A stretch of DNA of 45,533 bases from an uncultured Methanomicrobiales archaeon (GTDB lineage Archaea; Halobacteriota; Methanomicrobia; Methanomicrobiales; Methanospirillaceae), in NCBI GenBank assembly GCA_903832665.1, contig CAILCG010000006.1:1-45533 (forward strand), read 5' to 3'. This document shows positions 17,917-26,740 of the stretch, in pieces. Position numbers and translations under genes: made by a program. Below the pieces are notes generated by a model, which worked only from the letters and a program-made list of their open reading frames with translations, searched no databases and had not been told where the DNA came from. How positions within the stretch are numbered: position 1 is the first letter of the stretch; every line of letters starts with the position of its first letter.

Positions 17917-19206
17917 ATGTTTGAGAAGGTTCTCATCCCCACCGATCTGTCGGAGACATCCGGAAAGCTCGTGGCCTGTGCCAACGATATCCGGAATATA
18001 CGGGAGGTCGTCTTACTCCATATCGTCCGCACGGGGCATACCCTGGTACGGGAACGTGAGGATGTGGAAGAGCAGCAGGCCCTCATCACGAACCCGGATA
18101 TTGCCGTGCGATGCCTCATCACAGAAGATCCCGAACACGACATTCCTGCAGCCATCCTTAAGACTGCCGAGAGCGAACGGCCCTCCCTTCTCATCATGGG
18201 AGCCAGGAAAGGGCGCCTCAGCAAGATCCTTCTCGGCCATGACGATATCGAGGTCCTGGCCCACAGCCGGACCCACGTCCTGATCATGCGGTTCCCCCCG
18301 CAGGGCTTCCTGGCTTTCCGTCCCCCGGTGATGGAGGGGCCGCTCTTCCACCGGATCCTCTTCCCGCTCGACTTCTCCCGGCCGGCACACGAAGCGCTGA
18401 AGTTCATCGGTGAACTCGAGGGAGTCTCCGAGATCATTCTCCTCCACGTCATCCGGAAGATCGAGACGGAGGAGCGGATGAACTTCATCCTGCGGGAGGT
18501 GGAGAAACGCCTCTCAGACGCCCGGGAAAAGATCAAGGCAGCCCACCCTGACATACGGGTGAAGATGATGGTCCGGTACGGCGACCCGACCCGCCAGATC
18601 GCAATCGTTGCGGATGACGAGGTGGTCTCGCTTGTCATGATGGCCCGTTTCGGGAAGAGGGACTATATCCGGAAAGTTCCCCTCGGCATCACGACATCGA
18701 AGGTGACGGCACTCACAAAAAAACCCGTGCTGGTCATGTTCACTGCCATCCAGCTGGAGATCAACACCAGAGAGCTCGCCCCGTCCGAGTTCTACATGGC
18801 CGAGAAGATCTGGTTTGACTACCACCAGACCAAATCCGACCCGGTGCATAACCGAATTTTTGCAGTTTTTATTGAAGATACGCCGGTCAGCGTGGCCCGG
18901 TGCAAGCGGCACGATGACGGGTACGAGGTGGACGGGATCTTTACCTGGGACGAGTTCCGGGGCAACGGGTACGCCCGGAATGCCATCGAAGCCCTGGTGA
19001 GGGAGTGCGGAACTTCCGTGCTATACATGTACGCGGTACGGCATCTCGTGGATTTCTACCAGTCGTTCGGGTTTGCACCGATCCCGGAAACGGATCTGCC
19101 CCGGACGGTCCGGGAGCGATACGCATGGGCCATGGGCGAGATGGAGGGGGCAGATGTCTGTCCCATGAGACGGGAACCGGGTAGCCTGAAGACACCGGAA
19201 GGATAA
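17917..19206 (+). CDS. fusion protein: two UspA domains plus GNAT acetyltransferase
   Basis: The protein has 429 residues. Domain 1 (about 1-135) begins MFEKVLIPTDLSE and contains GARKGRLSKILLG, the Usp-type ATP-binding loop pattern. Domain 2 (about 145-275) begins FHRILFPLDFS and has MMARFGKRDYIRKVPLGITT. Domain 3 (about 280-415) has the N-acetyltransferase pattern VSVARCKRHDDGYEVDGIF, WDEFRGNGYARNAIEALV (the R/Q-x-x-G-x-G/A acetyl-CoA loop) and VDFYQSFGFAPI. Universal stress proteins bind nucleotides; a GNAT fusion suggests acetylation controlled by nucleotide or stress state. A TATA-like TTAAAAAAAT (about 17891-17900) lies close before the ATG, so a short leader or none is likely. The substrate is unknown. 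Confidence 0.82.
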   Translation: MFEKVLIPTDLSETSGKLVACANDIRNIREVVLLHIVRTGHTLVREREDVEEQQALITNPDIAVRCLITEDPEHDIPAAILKTAESERPSLLIMGARKGRLSKILLGHDDIEVLAHSRTHVLIMRFPPQGFLAFRPPVMEGPLFHRILFPLDFSRPAHEALKFIGELEGVSEIILLHVIRKIETEERMNFILREVEKRLSDAREKIKAAHPDIRVKMMVRYGDPTRQIAIVADDEVVSLVMMARFGKRDYIRKVPLGITTSKVTALTKKPVLVMFTAIQLEINTRELAPSEFYMAEKIWFDYHQTKSDPVHNRIFAVFIEDTPVSVARCKRHDDGYEVDGIFTWDEFRGNGYARNAIEALVRECGTSVLYMYAVRHLVDFYQSFGFAPIPETDLPRTVRERYAWAMGEMEGADVCPMRREPGSLKTPEG

Positions 19207-19270
19207 GGTTTCATGGCGGATTGAACGTGGAATGGAACCCGACACACTCTGGAGAAGAGAACGCAATCTA

Positions 19271-19278
19271 TTTTTTTT
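19271..19278 (+). terminator. oligo-T terminator after UspA-GNAT gene
   Basis: A run of eight T lies 64 bases after the stop codon of the fusion gene; archaeal transcription commonly ends at such runs. Confidence 0.45.
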
Positions 19279-19316
19279 CGGTGAAGCCCGGGTAACGGAA
19301 ATTTCCGGGAAAAAAG

Positions 19317-20225
19317 TTACTTCCTCCTCATCACCATCGCGAGCCCCACAAGCCCGAGAGCACCCACCGCTGCAAGGGGCGGCAGGCCGGACTTCGTTGT
19401 AGGGAGGGGCGCAACCGGGGTGGAAGAGGGTATCGGGGCTGATGAGGTTTCATACATTGCCGGTGACGGTGAAGTCAGTGCCTCATCGGGCCGGGTCGTG
19501 GTGGCGGTCCTGATATTGGTCTGGCCAAATCCGACCGGCGGTACTACTGTTATATTGAAGACCGAGATCGGCTGCGGTCCGGTCCCTGAGGTTGGTCCGC
19601 AGAAACCGGCTGACATCTCACCATTCCGGAAGAAGACTTCAACACGGGATCCGTCATCCCTGCCATTGTAGTTCAGATTCTGGCCGGGAAGAAGGACATT
19701 CTGCTGTACCAGCATTCCGTTGCTCAGGACCTTAATCTCGGTTGACTCCACCGTGCAGACCAGTCCTGTGCAGACAGAGCAGTTCGGGGCCATGGTGATA
19801 TCCAGCACATATCCCGCAACAAGAGGTGTCGGGATCTTCTCCGGGTCTCCTACCAGGGCGGTCACGTTCTCCTCGTTCGGGCGCGAACCGTAGAGTTTTG
19901 CCAGCGTGATCCAGGTACCTCCGGCGCCGCCAAGGCTCGTTGCAACAACCGTGTCACCGGGTTTGAAGACCGAGAATGCGGCATTGTCCGGAGCGGTTCC
20001 CGTGAGGGTCTCCACATTCATCGGCTTGTAGGTGCAGACCGGTGCTGCGGACCCGGGATAACTGCACCCGTACTGCTGCGGATGGTCGATAGTGATGGTA
20101 TTGGTACCCGGGCTGAGGGTTGCAACCGTACCTTTTACCGTGACTTCCAAGAGCGCTGCTCCTGCCGGCAGACAGCAGCACCAGAGAAGCAGGGCTGCAA
20201 TAAAGAGAAGGGATGCCAGTTTCAT
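19317..20225 (-). CDS. secreted surface protein with sorting-type C-terminus
   Basis: The start is placed at the ATG encoding MKLASLLFIAALLLW because GAGGAT precedes it and a TATA element (TTTTATAG, minus strand, about 20264-20272) lies inside the longer reading frame. The protein has about 302 residues: a signal peptide ending near LPAGA, a beta-rich domain with repeated Cys (YGCSYPG, PVCTYKP, CSVCTGLVC, GFCGP), a Thr/Ser/Pro linker, then TKSGLPPLAAVGALGLVGLA and a basic MRRK tail. The C-terminus has the three-part layout of archaeosortase substrates but lacks a clear Pro-Gly-Phe. It may be processed by the archaeosortase encoded at 41179. Function otherwise unknown. Confidence 0.7.
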   Translation of the reverse strand: MKLASLLFIAALLLWCCCLPAGAALLEVTVKGTVATLSPGTNTITIDHPQQYGCSYPGSAAPVCTYKPMNVETLTGTAPDNAAFSVFKPGDTVVATSLGGAGGTWITLAKLYGSRPNEENVTALVGDPEKIPTPLVAGYVLDITMAPNCSVCTGLVCTVESTEIKVLSNGMLVQQNVLLPGQNLNYNGRDDGSRVEVFFRNGEMSAGFCGPTSGTGPQPISVFNITVVPPVGFGQTNIRTATTTRPDEALTSPSPAMYETSSAPIPSSTPVAPLPTTKSGLPPLAAVGALGLVGLAMVMRRK

Positions 20226-20445
20226 GATCGTAATCCTCAGTATAGTTTCCCTCTGGAAGTGGCAACTATAAAATTGCTCCCCACCGGTTATGGAGATTTT
20301 CTTCTTCAATCAAACTGACAACCGTCGAGTCAAATTTTGAAACAACGGCGAAGGTGTATATAGGATGCCGTGAGATTTTGGCGTAACCGGGGATTTGGCG
20401 ATAAATATTGACCGGATCCCGGAAAAATACCAGGAAAATGACAAA

Positions 20446-20646
20446 ATGTATACAAAAATCAAACAAAACCTGAACACCAGCATCGCTAACGCGGTCGGAG
20501 AGATCCGGTCTGCCGCATCCACTAGTTGTCCCGGCAGCACGTCCTGTGCATCGCAGACAATTGGTCATGAACATTTTATGGATCCCCGCGGGTTCACGTA
20601 CCATTCGGTGCGCTTCTGCGATCTCGACCTCATCCGGGACAAGTGA
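20446..20646 (+). CDS. possible small protein, 66 residues
   Basis: The reading frame begins MYTKIKQNLNTSIANAV and ends GFTYHSVRFCDLDLIRD. An AGGAAAATGA stretch precedes the ATG and the third codon positions lean to C and G, as in real genes here. No family was recognised. It ends 10 bases before a second small frame on the same strand. A chance open frame cannot be excluded. Confidence 0.35.
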   Translation: MYTKIKQNLNTSIANAVGEIRSAASTSCPGSTSCASQTIGHEHFMDPRGFTYHSVRFCDLDLIRDK

Positions 20647-20656
20647 CGGGATAACC

Positions 20657-20824
20657 ATGCCGTGCGTACACGATAGAAAACATTGCGTCTGGCCCGGGGC
20701 AATGCGATTGCCCGGGGAAGAGGCTGAGCCCGTTTCAATGCACCCGGATGACTTCAGGGCTCACCTTGCCTGGGTGACAGCCTGCCGGGCACGGGACGCT
20801 GTACGTGAGGGGATCCACCGGTAA
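20657..20824 (+). CDS. possible small Cys/His protein, 55 residues
   Basis: The frame begins MPCVHDRKHCVWPGAMRL and includes HPDDFRAHLAWVTACRARD. Cys3, His5, His9, Cys10 and Cys43 could bind a metal, but this is only a pattern. It follows the 66-residue frame by 10 bases and ends 47 bases before a MITE-like element. No family was recognised. Confidence 0.35.
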   Translation: MPCVHDRKHCVWPGAMRLPGEEAEPVSMHPDDFRAHLAWVTACRARDAVREGIHR

Positions 20825-20871
20825 TGCCGGCGATCCTATCCGCTCTTTTCAATTCTTTTGATGGAAAAACT

Positions 20872-21115
20872 GCTCTGTAGAAAACCCCCAAGTGAGGACA
20901 ACCGCTCTTGGGGGCTCCAGCACTTCATGCTTCTGCCCCCGCCGCTCGGGCATCCCCAATAGCGATAGTCCTTCCGAATGTTATGACCAAAGTAAAGGGG
21001 GTCGAGGGGAGCTTTCCTTGGGATGCCTCTCCCTCTGGGGGAGAGAGGGGGTCACACTCACAACTGCTGCAGAGATTTGCCGGATATATTTTGGAAACGA
21101 GCATTTCTACAGAGC
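20872..21115. mobile_element. MITE-like element, copy 2 (244 bases, perfect 12-base TIRs)
   Basis: GCTCTGTAGAAA at 20872-20883 is mirrored exactly by TTTCTACAGAGC at 21104-21115. GGAAAAA occurs on both outer sides (20863-20869 and 21116-21122), a likely target duplication with two extra bases on the left. The interior has no credible gene. In the reverse direction it aligns with copy 3 (shared blocks ATCGCTAT and GCGGCGGGGGC, then GAGCCCC), and its GGGGGAGAGAG part matches copy 5. It lies just downstream of the antiporter gene. Confidence 0.8.
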
Positions 21116-21137
21116 GGAAAAAAACAGGAAAAAGCGA

Positions 21138-23150
21138 CTATCCGCCGGCTATGCGGCCGGAGAAGAGTCCCGCACCCCGCGTGATATCTTCCGGGGAGGC
21201 GTAGATGATCGCGATATCCCCCGCCTCGATCCGGCTCTCACCACCAAGGCCCGTGATGATCTCATCACCGCGCCGGACCGCAAGCATCAGGAGATTGTAC
21301 TCTTTGCGCAGGTTCACCTCTCCCAGGGTTGTGCCGTCAAGCGGTGACCCCGGTTCGACCGTGAGAGTCGTGAGGGAAACACGGGGGATATGCTTCACGA
21401 GATCCGGCAGGGTTCCCTGCAGGGGATTCCGGCTCCGCAGCATCTGGTAGCCATTGGCCCGGACATCGGTGATGAACGATTCGATCCGGTCCCGGGGAAC
21501 AAAATACTTGTTCAGCACGAGCGTGAAGATCTCGACCGAGGTCTCGAACTCTTCGGCGATCACCTCATCTGCCCCCAGTGTGTGCAGGGATTCAGCTTCA
21601 CTCACGTACCGGGTCCGCACGATGATCGAGAGCGGGGGGTTCAGGTTCCGGCAGAGGCTGACGATCTTGCGCGTTGCAACCGGGTCGTTGATCGCGACTA
21701 CCACAATACGGGCATCCAGGATGCCGGCATGCGTGAGTACCCCTTCACCGGTTGCATCGCCAAAGACCACCGGCTCTCCCGCGTTCCGTGCACCGATGAC
21801 CAGGTCCGGGTTGAGCTCGATAATGTGGTAGATGATTCCCGCCCGCCGTGCGGTCAGGGCAAGATTCTTCCCGGTTACGCCATAGCCGACAATCACCAGG
21901 TGGTCCTTCTGTTTTCTGCGGGATTCTTCGTCATCCATGGAGCACGTCCCCTGGGCAACCCGGGACAGGGCCGGTAACTCACAGAGCCGGAGAGTGATGG
22001 GCTGGCCAATCCCGATCACAAACGGGGTGGCAGCCATCGTGATCAAGGCGACGACCAGGAATGTCTGGTAGGTTTCGAAGGGCAGGATATCCATGCCAAA
22101 TCCGGACTGGGCGATGATAAACGAGAACTCCCCGACCTGCGCAAGGGCAAGTCCCGTCATCGCAGCAGTCCTCAGCGGGTACCCGAGCGCCAGCGGTGCT
22201 GCAGTGGCGAGCAGGGCCTTGACCACGATCGCCATCACGATGAGGAAGAGGATGAACCAGAAGTGGCCAAAGAGGAACCGGACATCAACCAGCATTCCTA
22301 CCGAGATGAAGAAGAAACTGGTGAAGATATCCCGGAAGGGAAGGACAATGCTCGTTGCCTGGTGACTGTATTCCGACCCCGAGATGATCAGCCCGGCGAG
22401 CAGGGCACCAATAGCAACCGAGATCCCGGTGATCGAGACCAGCCACGCAACACCAAAACAGGTCAAAATCACCACGAGCAGGAAAAGTTCCTGGTTGCGC
22501 GTCCGGGCAATCTCGTGCATTGCCCGGGGAATGAACCATTTTGCCGACGCGATGAGAACGAGCGCAATGGCGACATCCTGGAAGATCAGCGTGACCAGCG
22601 CGTCAAGGGAAAGGAAGGGTGTCGGGTCCAGCTGGGGAATGCTCGCGAGGAACGGGATCGCCATGATCATGAAGATTGCTATCAGGTCCTGGAAGATCAG
22701 GATCCCGAGCGCAATACTGCCATGCGGGGAATCCATCTCCCCCCGCTGGTGCAGGATCTTCAGCACGATCGCGGTGCTTGAGAGGGAGAAGAGAAAACCC
22801 ATCAGGATCGCTTCATTGACCGGCAGGGCCAGCATGATGGCAAGGCCGAAGAAGAAGAGAAACGAGAGCCCGACCTGGAGGGCCCCTCCCACGATCGCAA
22901 TGAGCCGGATCTTCCAGAGATCCTTGAACGAGAACTCGAGCCCGATGGTGAAGAGCAGCAGGATGATGCCGATATCTGCAAGGTTCGAGACGTCCTGGCC
23001 CTTGATGATACTCAACCCGTAGGGACCGACTATCACGCCGGTAAGTATGAACGCGACCAGGGGGGGCACCCTGAAACGGTTGAAGATCATCCCGACGATG
23101 AGCGCAATGGCAAAAACGATCAGGATGTCAGTGAGGAGTTCGAGAACCAT
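21138..23150 (-). CDS. CPA2-family cation:proton antiporter with RCK (TrkA-N/TrkA-C) domains
   Basis: This 670-residue membrane protein has about 12 membrane segments in residues 1-390 (LLTDILIVFAIALIVGMIF; VGPYGLSII; the conserved GIILLLFTIGLEFSFKDL). A cytoplasmic Rossmann RCK-N domain begins near residue 415 (HLVIVGYGVTGKNLALTARR, GDATGEGVLTHAGI). An RCK-C domain occupies the C-terminus (VEPGSPLDGTTLGEVNLRK). The family exchanges K+ or Na+ for protons and is gated by nucleotides bound to RCK. It is KefB/KefC-like, though the ion is not fixed by sequence. It is a single gene preceded by a 170-base spacer. Confidence 0.85.
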   Translation of the reverse strand: MVLELLTDILIVFAIALIVGMIFNRFRVPPLVAFILTGVIVGPYGLSIIKGQDVSNLADIGIILLLFTIGLEFSFKDLWKIRLIAIVGGALQVGLSFLFFFGLAIMLALPVNEAILMGFLFSLSSTAIVLKILHQRGEMDSPHGSIALGILIFQDLIAIFMIMAIPFLASIPQLDPTPFLSLDALVTLIFQDVAIALVLIASAKWFIPRAMHEIARTRNQELFLLVVILTCFGVAWLVSITGISVAIGALLAGLIISGSEYSHQATSIVLPFRDIFTSFFFISVGMLVDVRFLFGHFWFILFLIVMAIVVKALLATAAPLALGYPLRTAAMTGLALAQVGEFSFIIAQSGFGMDILPFETYQTFLVVALITMAATPFVIGIGQPITLRLCELPALSRVAQGTCSMDDEESRRKQKDHLVIVGYGVTGKNLALTARRAGIIYHIIELNPDLVIGARNAGEPVVFGDATGEGVLTHAGILDARIVVVAINDPVATRKIVSLCRNLNPPLSIIVRTRYVSEAESLHTLGADEVIAEEFETSVEIFTLVLNKYFVPRDRIESFITDVRANGYQMLRSRNPLQGTLPDLVKHIPRVSLTTLTVEPGSPLDGTTLGEVNLRKEYNLLMLAVRRGDEIITGLGGESRIEAGDIAIIYASPEDITRGAGLFSGRIAGG

Positions 23151-23320
23151 CGGGATATTCCTGTAGATAGTAGGGGCCCGGTAGAAAAAAGATCATGGGT
23201 GCCCGCCAGAAAGCAAAACCGGTAAAAAAAGTCTCTTCCGGAAAAATGCCGGGCGAACCCCGCTCCTGGGGATGTTCCGGGCGGGTACCGCTCAATCGTA
23301 TCAGGGAGGTGCCGGTTCCC

Positions 23321-24136
23321 TCACTGGAACAGTTTCAATAAAAATGCCTGGCACCCGAGCAGGTGGGGACGATCGGTCTCTGCACCGATCCAGGCTGCGC
23401 TGAAGATGACCAGCAGGGCATTATCCAGCTGGGCATCAAAGTGCCGCTCTTCATCTTCCGAGGGAGGGAGGGGCTTTGCCAGCAGGGCTTCGTCTTCCGG
23501 TAAGAATGTCTTATAGTTTGCAGGCCGGGGCGCAGACCCCTCCAGGAGAAGGGCATGCTCGTTGGCGATCCCGGCGGCCCGTGACAGGATGGCCGGGAGG
23601 GAGCCGGAAGATCCGCCAAGTGTCCCGGCGGCCCGGGCGTACTCGCCGGTGGAAAACTGGCTGATAACTACGGCAGCCTGGTGGGCGGTCTCCGGAGAGA
23701 GCCCCGAAACGGCATCCCGGGTCAGGTCCACGTAGTCCCGGAGGGGGGAGGCCAGTTCCTTCCCGGCCGATACCGCTGTATGGGCCTCACCGAACCGGTA
23801 CTTCAGCCGCACGAGAAGCAGGGTCAGGCTTGCCGCATAGAGCATCTGGAGGACAATCCCTGACATATAGTCCGTGGGCACGACAAAGAAGATGAAGGCG
23901 TAGATCGGGGTGGATAATGCCACGATATCTTTTTTCGGCCGGCACCATGCCAGGTAAGCAAGGAGACAGGATCCAATAACACATCCGAGGGCGAAAAACT
24001 GGAAATTGATCTCGATACCCCGGCTCCAGAGAATGACACCGGCAAATGTTGCGCCAAAGGAGAAGAGGGGGATCGCGAGCTCCAGGTATTGCTGGTTGTT
24101 CATCCCGGGGGTGGCAGAGACGGTGGAGCTGCTCAT
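23321..24136 (-). CDS. membrane protein of unknown function, 271 residues
   Basis: Four hydrophobic segments fall in the N-terminal 115 residues (around LAIPLFSFGATFAGVILW, FFALGCVIGSCLLAYLA, IYAFIFFVV and IVLQMLYAASLTLLLV). A soluble helical domain of about 150 residues rich in Ala, Ser and acidic residues follows. No catalytic motif was recognised. It is on the same strand as the antiporter and the OB-fold membrane gene, but spacers of 66 and 170 bases leave an operon uncertain. Confidence 0.65.
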   Translation of the reverse strand: MSSSTVSATPGMNNQQYLELAIPLFSFGATFAGVILWSRGIEINFQFFALGCVIGSCLLAYLAWCRPKKDIVALSTPIYAFIFFVVPTDYMSGIVLQMLYAASLTLLLVRLKYRFGEAHTAVSAGKELASPLRDYVDLTRDAVSGLSPETAHQAAVVISQFSTGEYARAAGTLGGSSGSLPAILSRAAGIANEHALLLEGSAPRPANYKTFLPEDEALLAKPLPPSEDEERHFDAQLDNALLVIFSAAWIGAETDRPHLLGCQAFLLKLFQ

Positions 24137-24202
24137 AGAGATCTAGTCCAGGTACAAAAAATTCCGGCGTTTATGGCTGACGGTGTTGATTCACGAAATA
24201 AT

Positions 24203-24715
24203 TCATGCATCATCAGTATCGCGTTTCTTCCGGATTGATACACAGTTTACCACAGGTTCACCAGTCACAATATACCGGCGGATCACCTGGCCCAGCACCA
24301 CGACCAGGTCATTTACCTTGATCTCCTCGTCGGGACTGGTAAACATCTTGACCGAGATTGCACCGGAACGGTCTGCCACCGAATACTGGGGGCGGTTTAA
24401 GAACTGGAAGTGAACGCGTTCCACCACGCCATCGATCCGCACAATTTTTCCGATCATATTTTCATTGATCAGTTTCACCCGCACGGTCTTTGCCTGGCGC
24501 TCGTACTCTGGTTCAAGTTCCGCGTACTGGCTCCGGCTCATGTAGTTGAGGGCAACAGGGATGACAAGCAGCATGAAGAGGACCGGGATCAACCAGATCA
24601 GGTTAGACCGCACATCCGGACTGTTCAGGGAAGCAAGAATGAGAAAAATAGTGAAGATCACAAACACCCCTATCGAGATGACCGAGATCTTTACTTCGAC
24701 ATTTCCAATTTTCAT
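24203..24715 (-). CDS. membrane protein with C-terminal OB-fold-like domain
   Basis: The protein has 170 residues. Two membrane segments lie at about 10-30 (VISIGVFVIFTIFLILASL) and 38-57 (LIWLIPVLFMLLVIPVAL). From about residue 85 a beta-barrel pattern follows: IGKIVRIDGVVERVHFQFL, YSVADRSGAISVKMFTS, IKVNDLVVVLGQVIRRY, VVNCVSI. The order strand, D-G-V, D-R-S-G, K-V-N-D, V-x-G resembles OB-fold nucleic-acid or NfeD-type domains. Which side of the membrane the domain faces is not clear. No family is certain. Confidence 0.6.
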   Translation of the reverse strand: MKIGNVEVKISVISIGVFVIFTIFLILASLNSPDVRSNLIWLIPVLFMLLVIPVALNYMSRSQYAELEPEYERQAKTVRVKLINENMIGKIVRIDGVVERVHFQFLNRPQYSVADRSGAISVKMFTSPDEEIKVNDLVVVLGQVIRRYIVTGEPVVNCVSIRKKRDTDDA

Positions 24716-25038
24716 TGAAAAATTTATTCGCTGTTGATCTACTTTAAGTGCTGCGTTTCATTCCCCGGGTGATTCCCGGGGTGTTCAAATCCTGAAATTC
24801 AGGGAGGGGTGGACACGGGAGTTACGCCATGCTCCGGTTCAGGGTTACGCGATTTTTATCGCGGTGCTGTGGATGAACACTGTTTCCGTTTCCGGGGATC
24901 TGGATGAGACAGTTATGCGTTCAAGGGGCTGTAAAAAAGGCGATAACGGGAATTTGTGATCATCACAAAAACCGCTGCCGGGATGAGAGATACTTTGTGA
25001 AATTGTCAAAATGAAAAAAATTATTGGGGGGAAATGAT
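24716..25038. other. 323-base spacer with three perfect hairpins
   Basis: No gene is seen. Three exact inverted repeats are present: CCCCGGGTGATTCCCGGGG at 24763-24781, CGCGATTTTTATCGCG at 24848-24863, and TTTGTGATCATCACAAA at 24953-24969. The last is operator-like. The spacer lies 3' of fdhC and 5' of the OB-fold gene, so they could be terminators or regulator sites. Confidence 0.6.
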
Positions 25039-25932
25039 CTACTTGAGTGCTGCGATCTCTTTGCGGAACGCAACCCAGTAGATGACACCGACGAAGAAGA
25101 TACCTCCGACGATGTTCCCAAGAGTTACCGGTATGATGTTTGCTGTCCACATGGTAACCCAGTTGACACTTGCCACGAGCTTCGTTGGATCGGTAATGAA
25201 TCCCTGGGTAAAGATACCTGCCGGGATAAAGTACATGTTTGCAACAGAGTGCTCGAACCCGCTGGCAACGAAGGCCATGATCGGGAACCAGATACCAAAG
25301 AACTTGCCGACTGCGTCATCTGCACAGATACCGAGAAGGATAGCGAGGTTGACAAGCCAGTTGCAGGCAATGCCCTTTAAGAATGCTGAATAGAATCCCA
25401 TCAGACCGACGTACCCGGTCTTTGCTCCGGCAATGGCGATTGCACGTGAACCGAACGCGGTCACGGTGCCGACACCGGCTGCATCGAATGAGACGAACGG
25501 GCCGTTTGCACAGATGTAGGCAAAGACTACGGACCCGATCAGGTTACCGATATACACGAAGATCCACAGGTTGATGACCTGCATCCAGGTGACCTTGTGG
25601 ATGAATGCAGCCATCGGGGCGAGCATTGCATCGCCGGTGAAGAGCTCAGCACCCGTAAGAACGGTGATGATAAGCCCAACCGGGAAGACGGCTCCCATAA
25701 CCAACTGTACCATACCCGCTGATGCAAAACCACCAGGAACGGCACCCGCAGTGATCTGCGCTGCCGAATAGGCAATACCGGTACTGCACACTGTTGCGAG
25801 TGCGGCACCCATAGCGATGTATGCGCCCGACATGAATCCACGGAGGACCATGTTCCAGGCCGGCAAGCCGACTTTGTACTTACCGGCATCTCCTGCTTTT
25901 GCAGTAATTGCTACCGGAGGATGAAACACCAT
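25039..25932 (-). CDS. fdhC: formate channel/transporter (FNT family)
   Basis: The 297-residue integral membrane protein belongs to the formate-nitrite transporter family, with six membrane segments. Family signatures: GAYIAMGAALA near residue 37, TGAELFTGDAM, and the C-terminal GFEHSVANMYFIPAG. It brings formate into the cell for the formate dehydrogenase encoded by fdhAB nearby. In many methanogens fdhC is contiguous with fdhAB; here it is about 1.4 kb beyond fdhB, with a small plus-strand gene and a MITE-like element between, and has its own promoter. GAGGTG lies 9 bases before the ATG. Confidence 0.93.
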   Translation of the reverse strand: MVFHPPVAITAKAGDAGKYKVGLPAWNMVLRGFMSGAYIAMGAALATVCSTGIAYSAAQITAGAVPGGFASAGMVQLVMGAVFPVGLIITVLTGAELFTGDAMLAPMAAFIHKVTWMQVINLWIFVYIGNLIGSVVFAYICANGPFVSFDAAGVGTVTAFGSRAIAIAGAKTGYVGLMGFYSAFLKGIACNWLVNLAILLGICADDAVGKFFGIWFPIMAFVASGFEHSVANMYFIPAGIFTQGFITDPTKLVASVNWVTMWTANIIPVTLGNIVGGIFFVGVIYWVAFRKEIAALK

Positions 25933-25941
25933 TTTTTAACA

Positions 25942-26006
25942 CACCTCTAAATGTCCACCTATACCAGCAACGTATTAAATCACTTTCTTGTATAGGTCAT
26001 TTTATA
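25942..26006 (-). promoter_or_regulatory. fdhC promoter: TATA box and ribosome-binding site
   Basis: Reading the minus strand, AGTATAAAATGACC places a TATA box at about 26000-26006. A start of transcription near 25977 would give a leader of about 45 bases containing the Shine-Dalgarno GAGGTG (25942-25947). This supports independent transcription of fdhC. The stretch 26010-26290 upstream is AT-rich and shows no gene. Confidence 0.6.
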
Positions 26007-26290
26007 CTCTTTTGTGTGGATATTAATAATTTTCGAATTGTTTGCGAATCAGGCTCGTGTACAGCAATGATTGGAAAAAAACCCGGTATCGATCATTAAT
26101 GGATTTAATTTGACTTTATAACACAATCAATACACTTTTTGAATGGCAGATTATCCAAAAGAAATTATAGAGATCATCCCGGAAAAAAACCGGGCATTTT
26201 TCCTTCCGCGCAGTCAGGGATACACGGGAATGGGGAAATTGAGGTATTCCTGAAGATTTTTACAAGGGTGATACCCGGAAAGATAAAATT

Positions 26291-26533
26291 GCTCAGGAGA
26301 GATCATCGTTTCCCCATTACTTGCCAGTCCTCTTCGATATAATGAGGATGACCCACTCTCCCAGTGGGGGAGGCAACCTAAGGGTGCACCTCTGCCGCCC
26401 TTTTTCTCAAAGTTCTCATCTACGGTCTGATAAAATCGCTATAGGGGGGGATACCCGGGCGGCGGGGGCGGATGCAGGAGGTACGAGAGCCCCGCGACAC
26501 CTCAATTCTCCACAAGGATATCCCAAGAACAGA
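26291..26533. mobile_element. MITE-like element, copy 3 (degenerate)
   Basis: The left terminus GCTCAGGAGAGATCATCG (26291-26308) matches the reverse complement of the right end of copy 5. Inside, CGAAGAGGACTGGCAAG (read in reverse) is shared exactly with copy 5. Farther on, ATCGCTAT, GCGGCGGGGGC, GAGCCCC and CCTCAATTC blocks align with copies 2 and 5. The right end is diverged near AAGAACAG and no clear terminal repeat is left, so this is an old copy. It lies between the fdhC promoter and the gene at 26741. Confidence 0.7.
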
Positions 26534-26740
26534 AAAAGACTGGACAAAAATTAAAAAATGCCCCTCAAGAATGAACACTGAGGAACTAAAAAATCGGATA
26601 TCTCAGGGAATCAGAAAACGGGATCCGAAATTACCCGGGAAAAATCGTTGTCTCTTTCGGAAGGATCGGGTGAATACGGGTATTTCCATTCTGAAAGATA
26701 AACCGTTAAGCAAAAAAAGGGGAGATGAACAACTATCACT

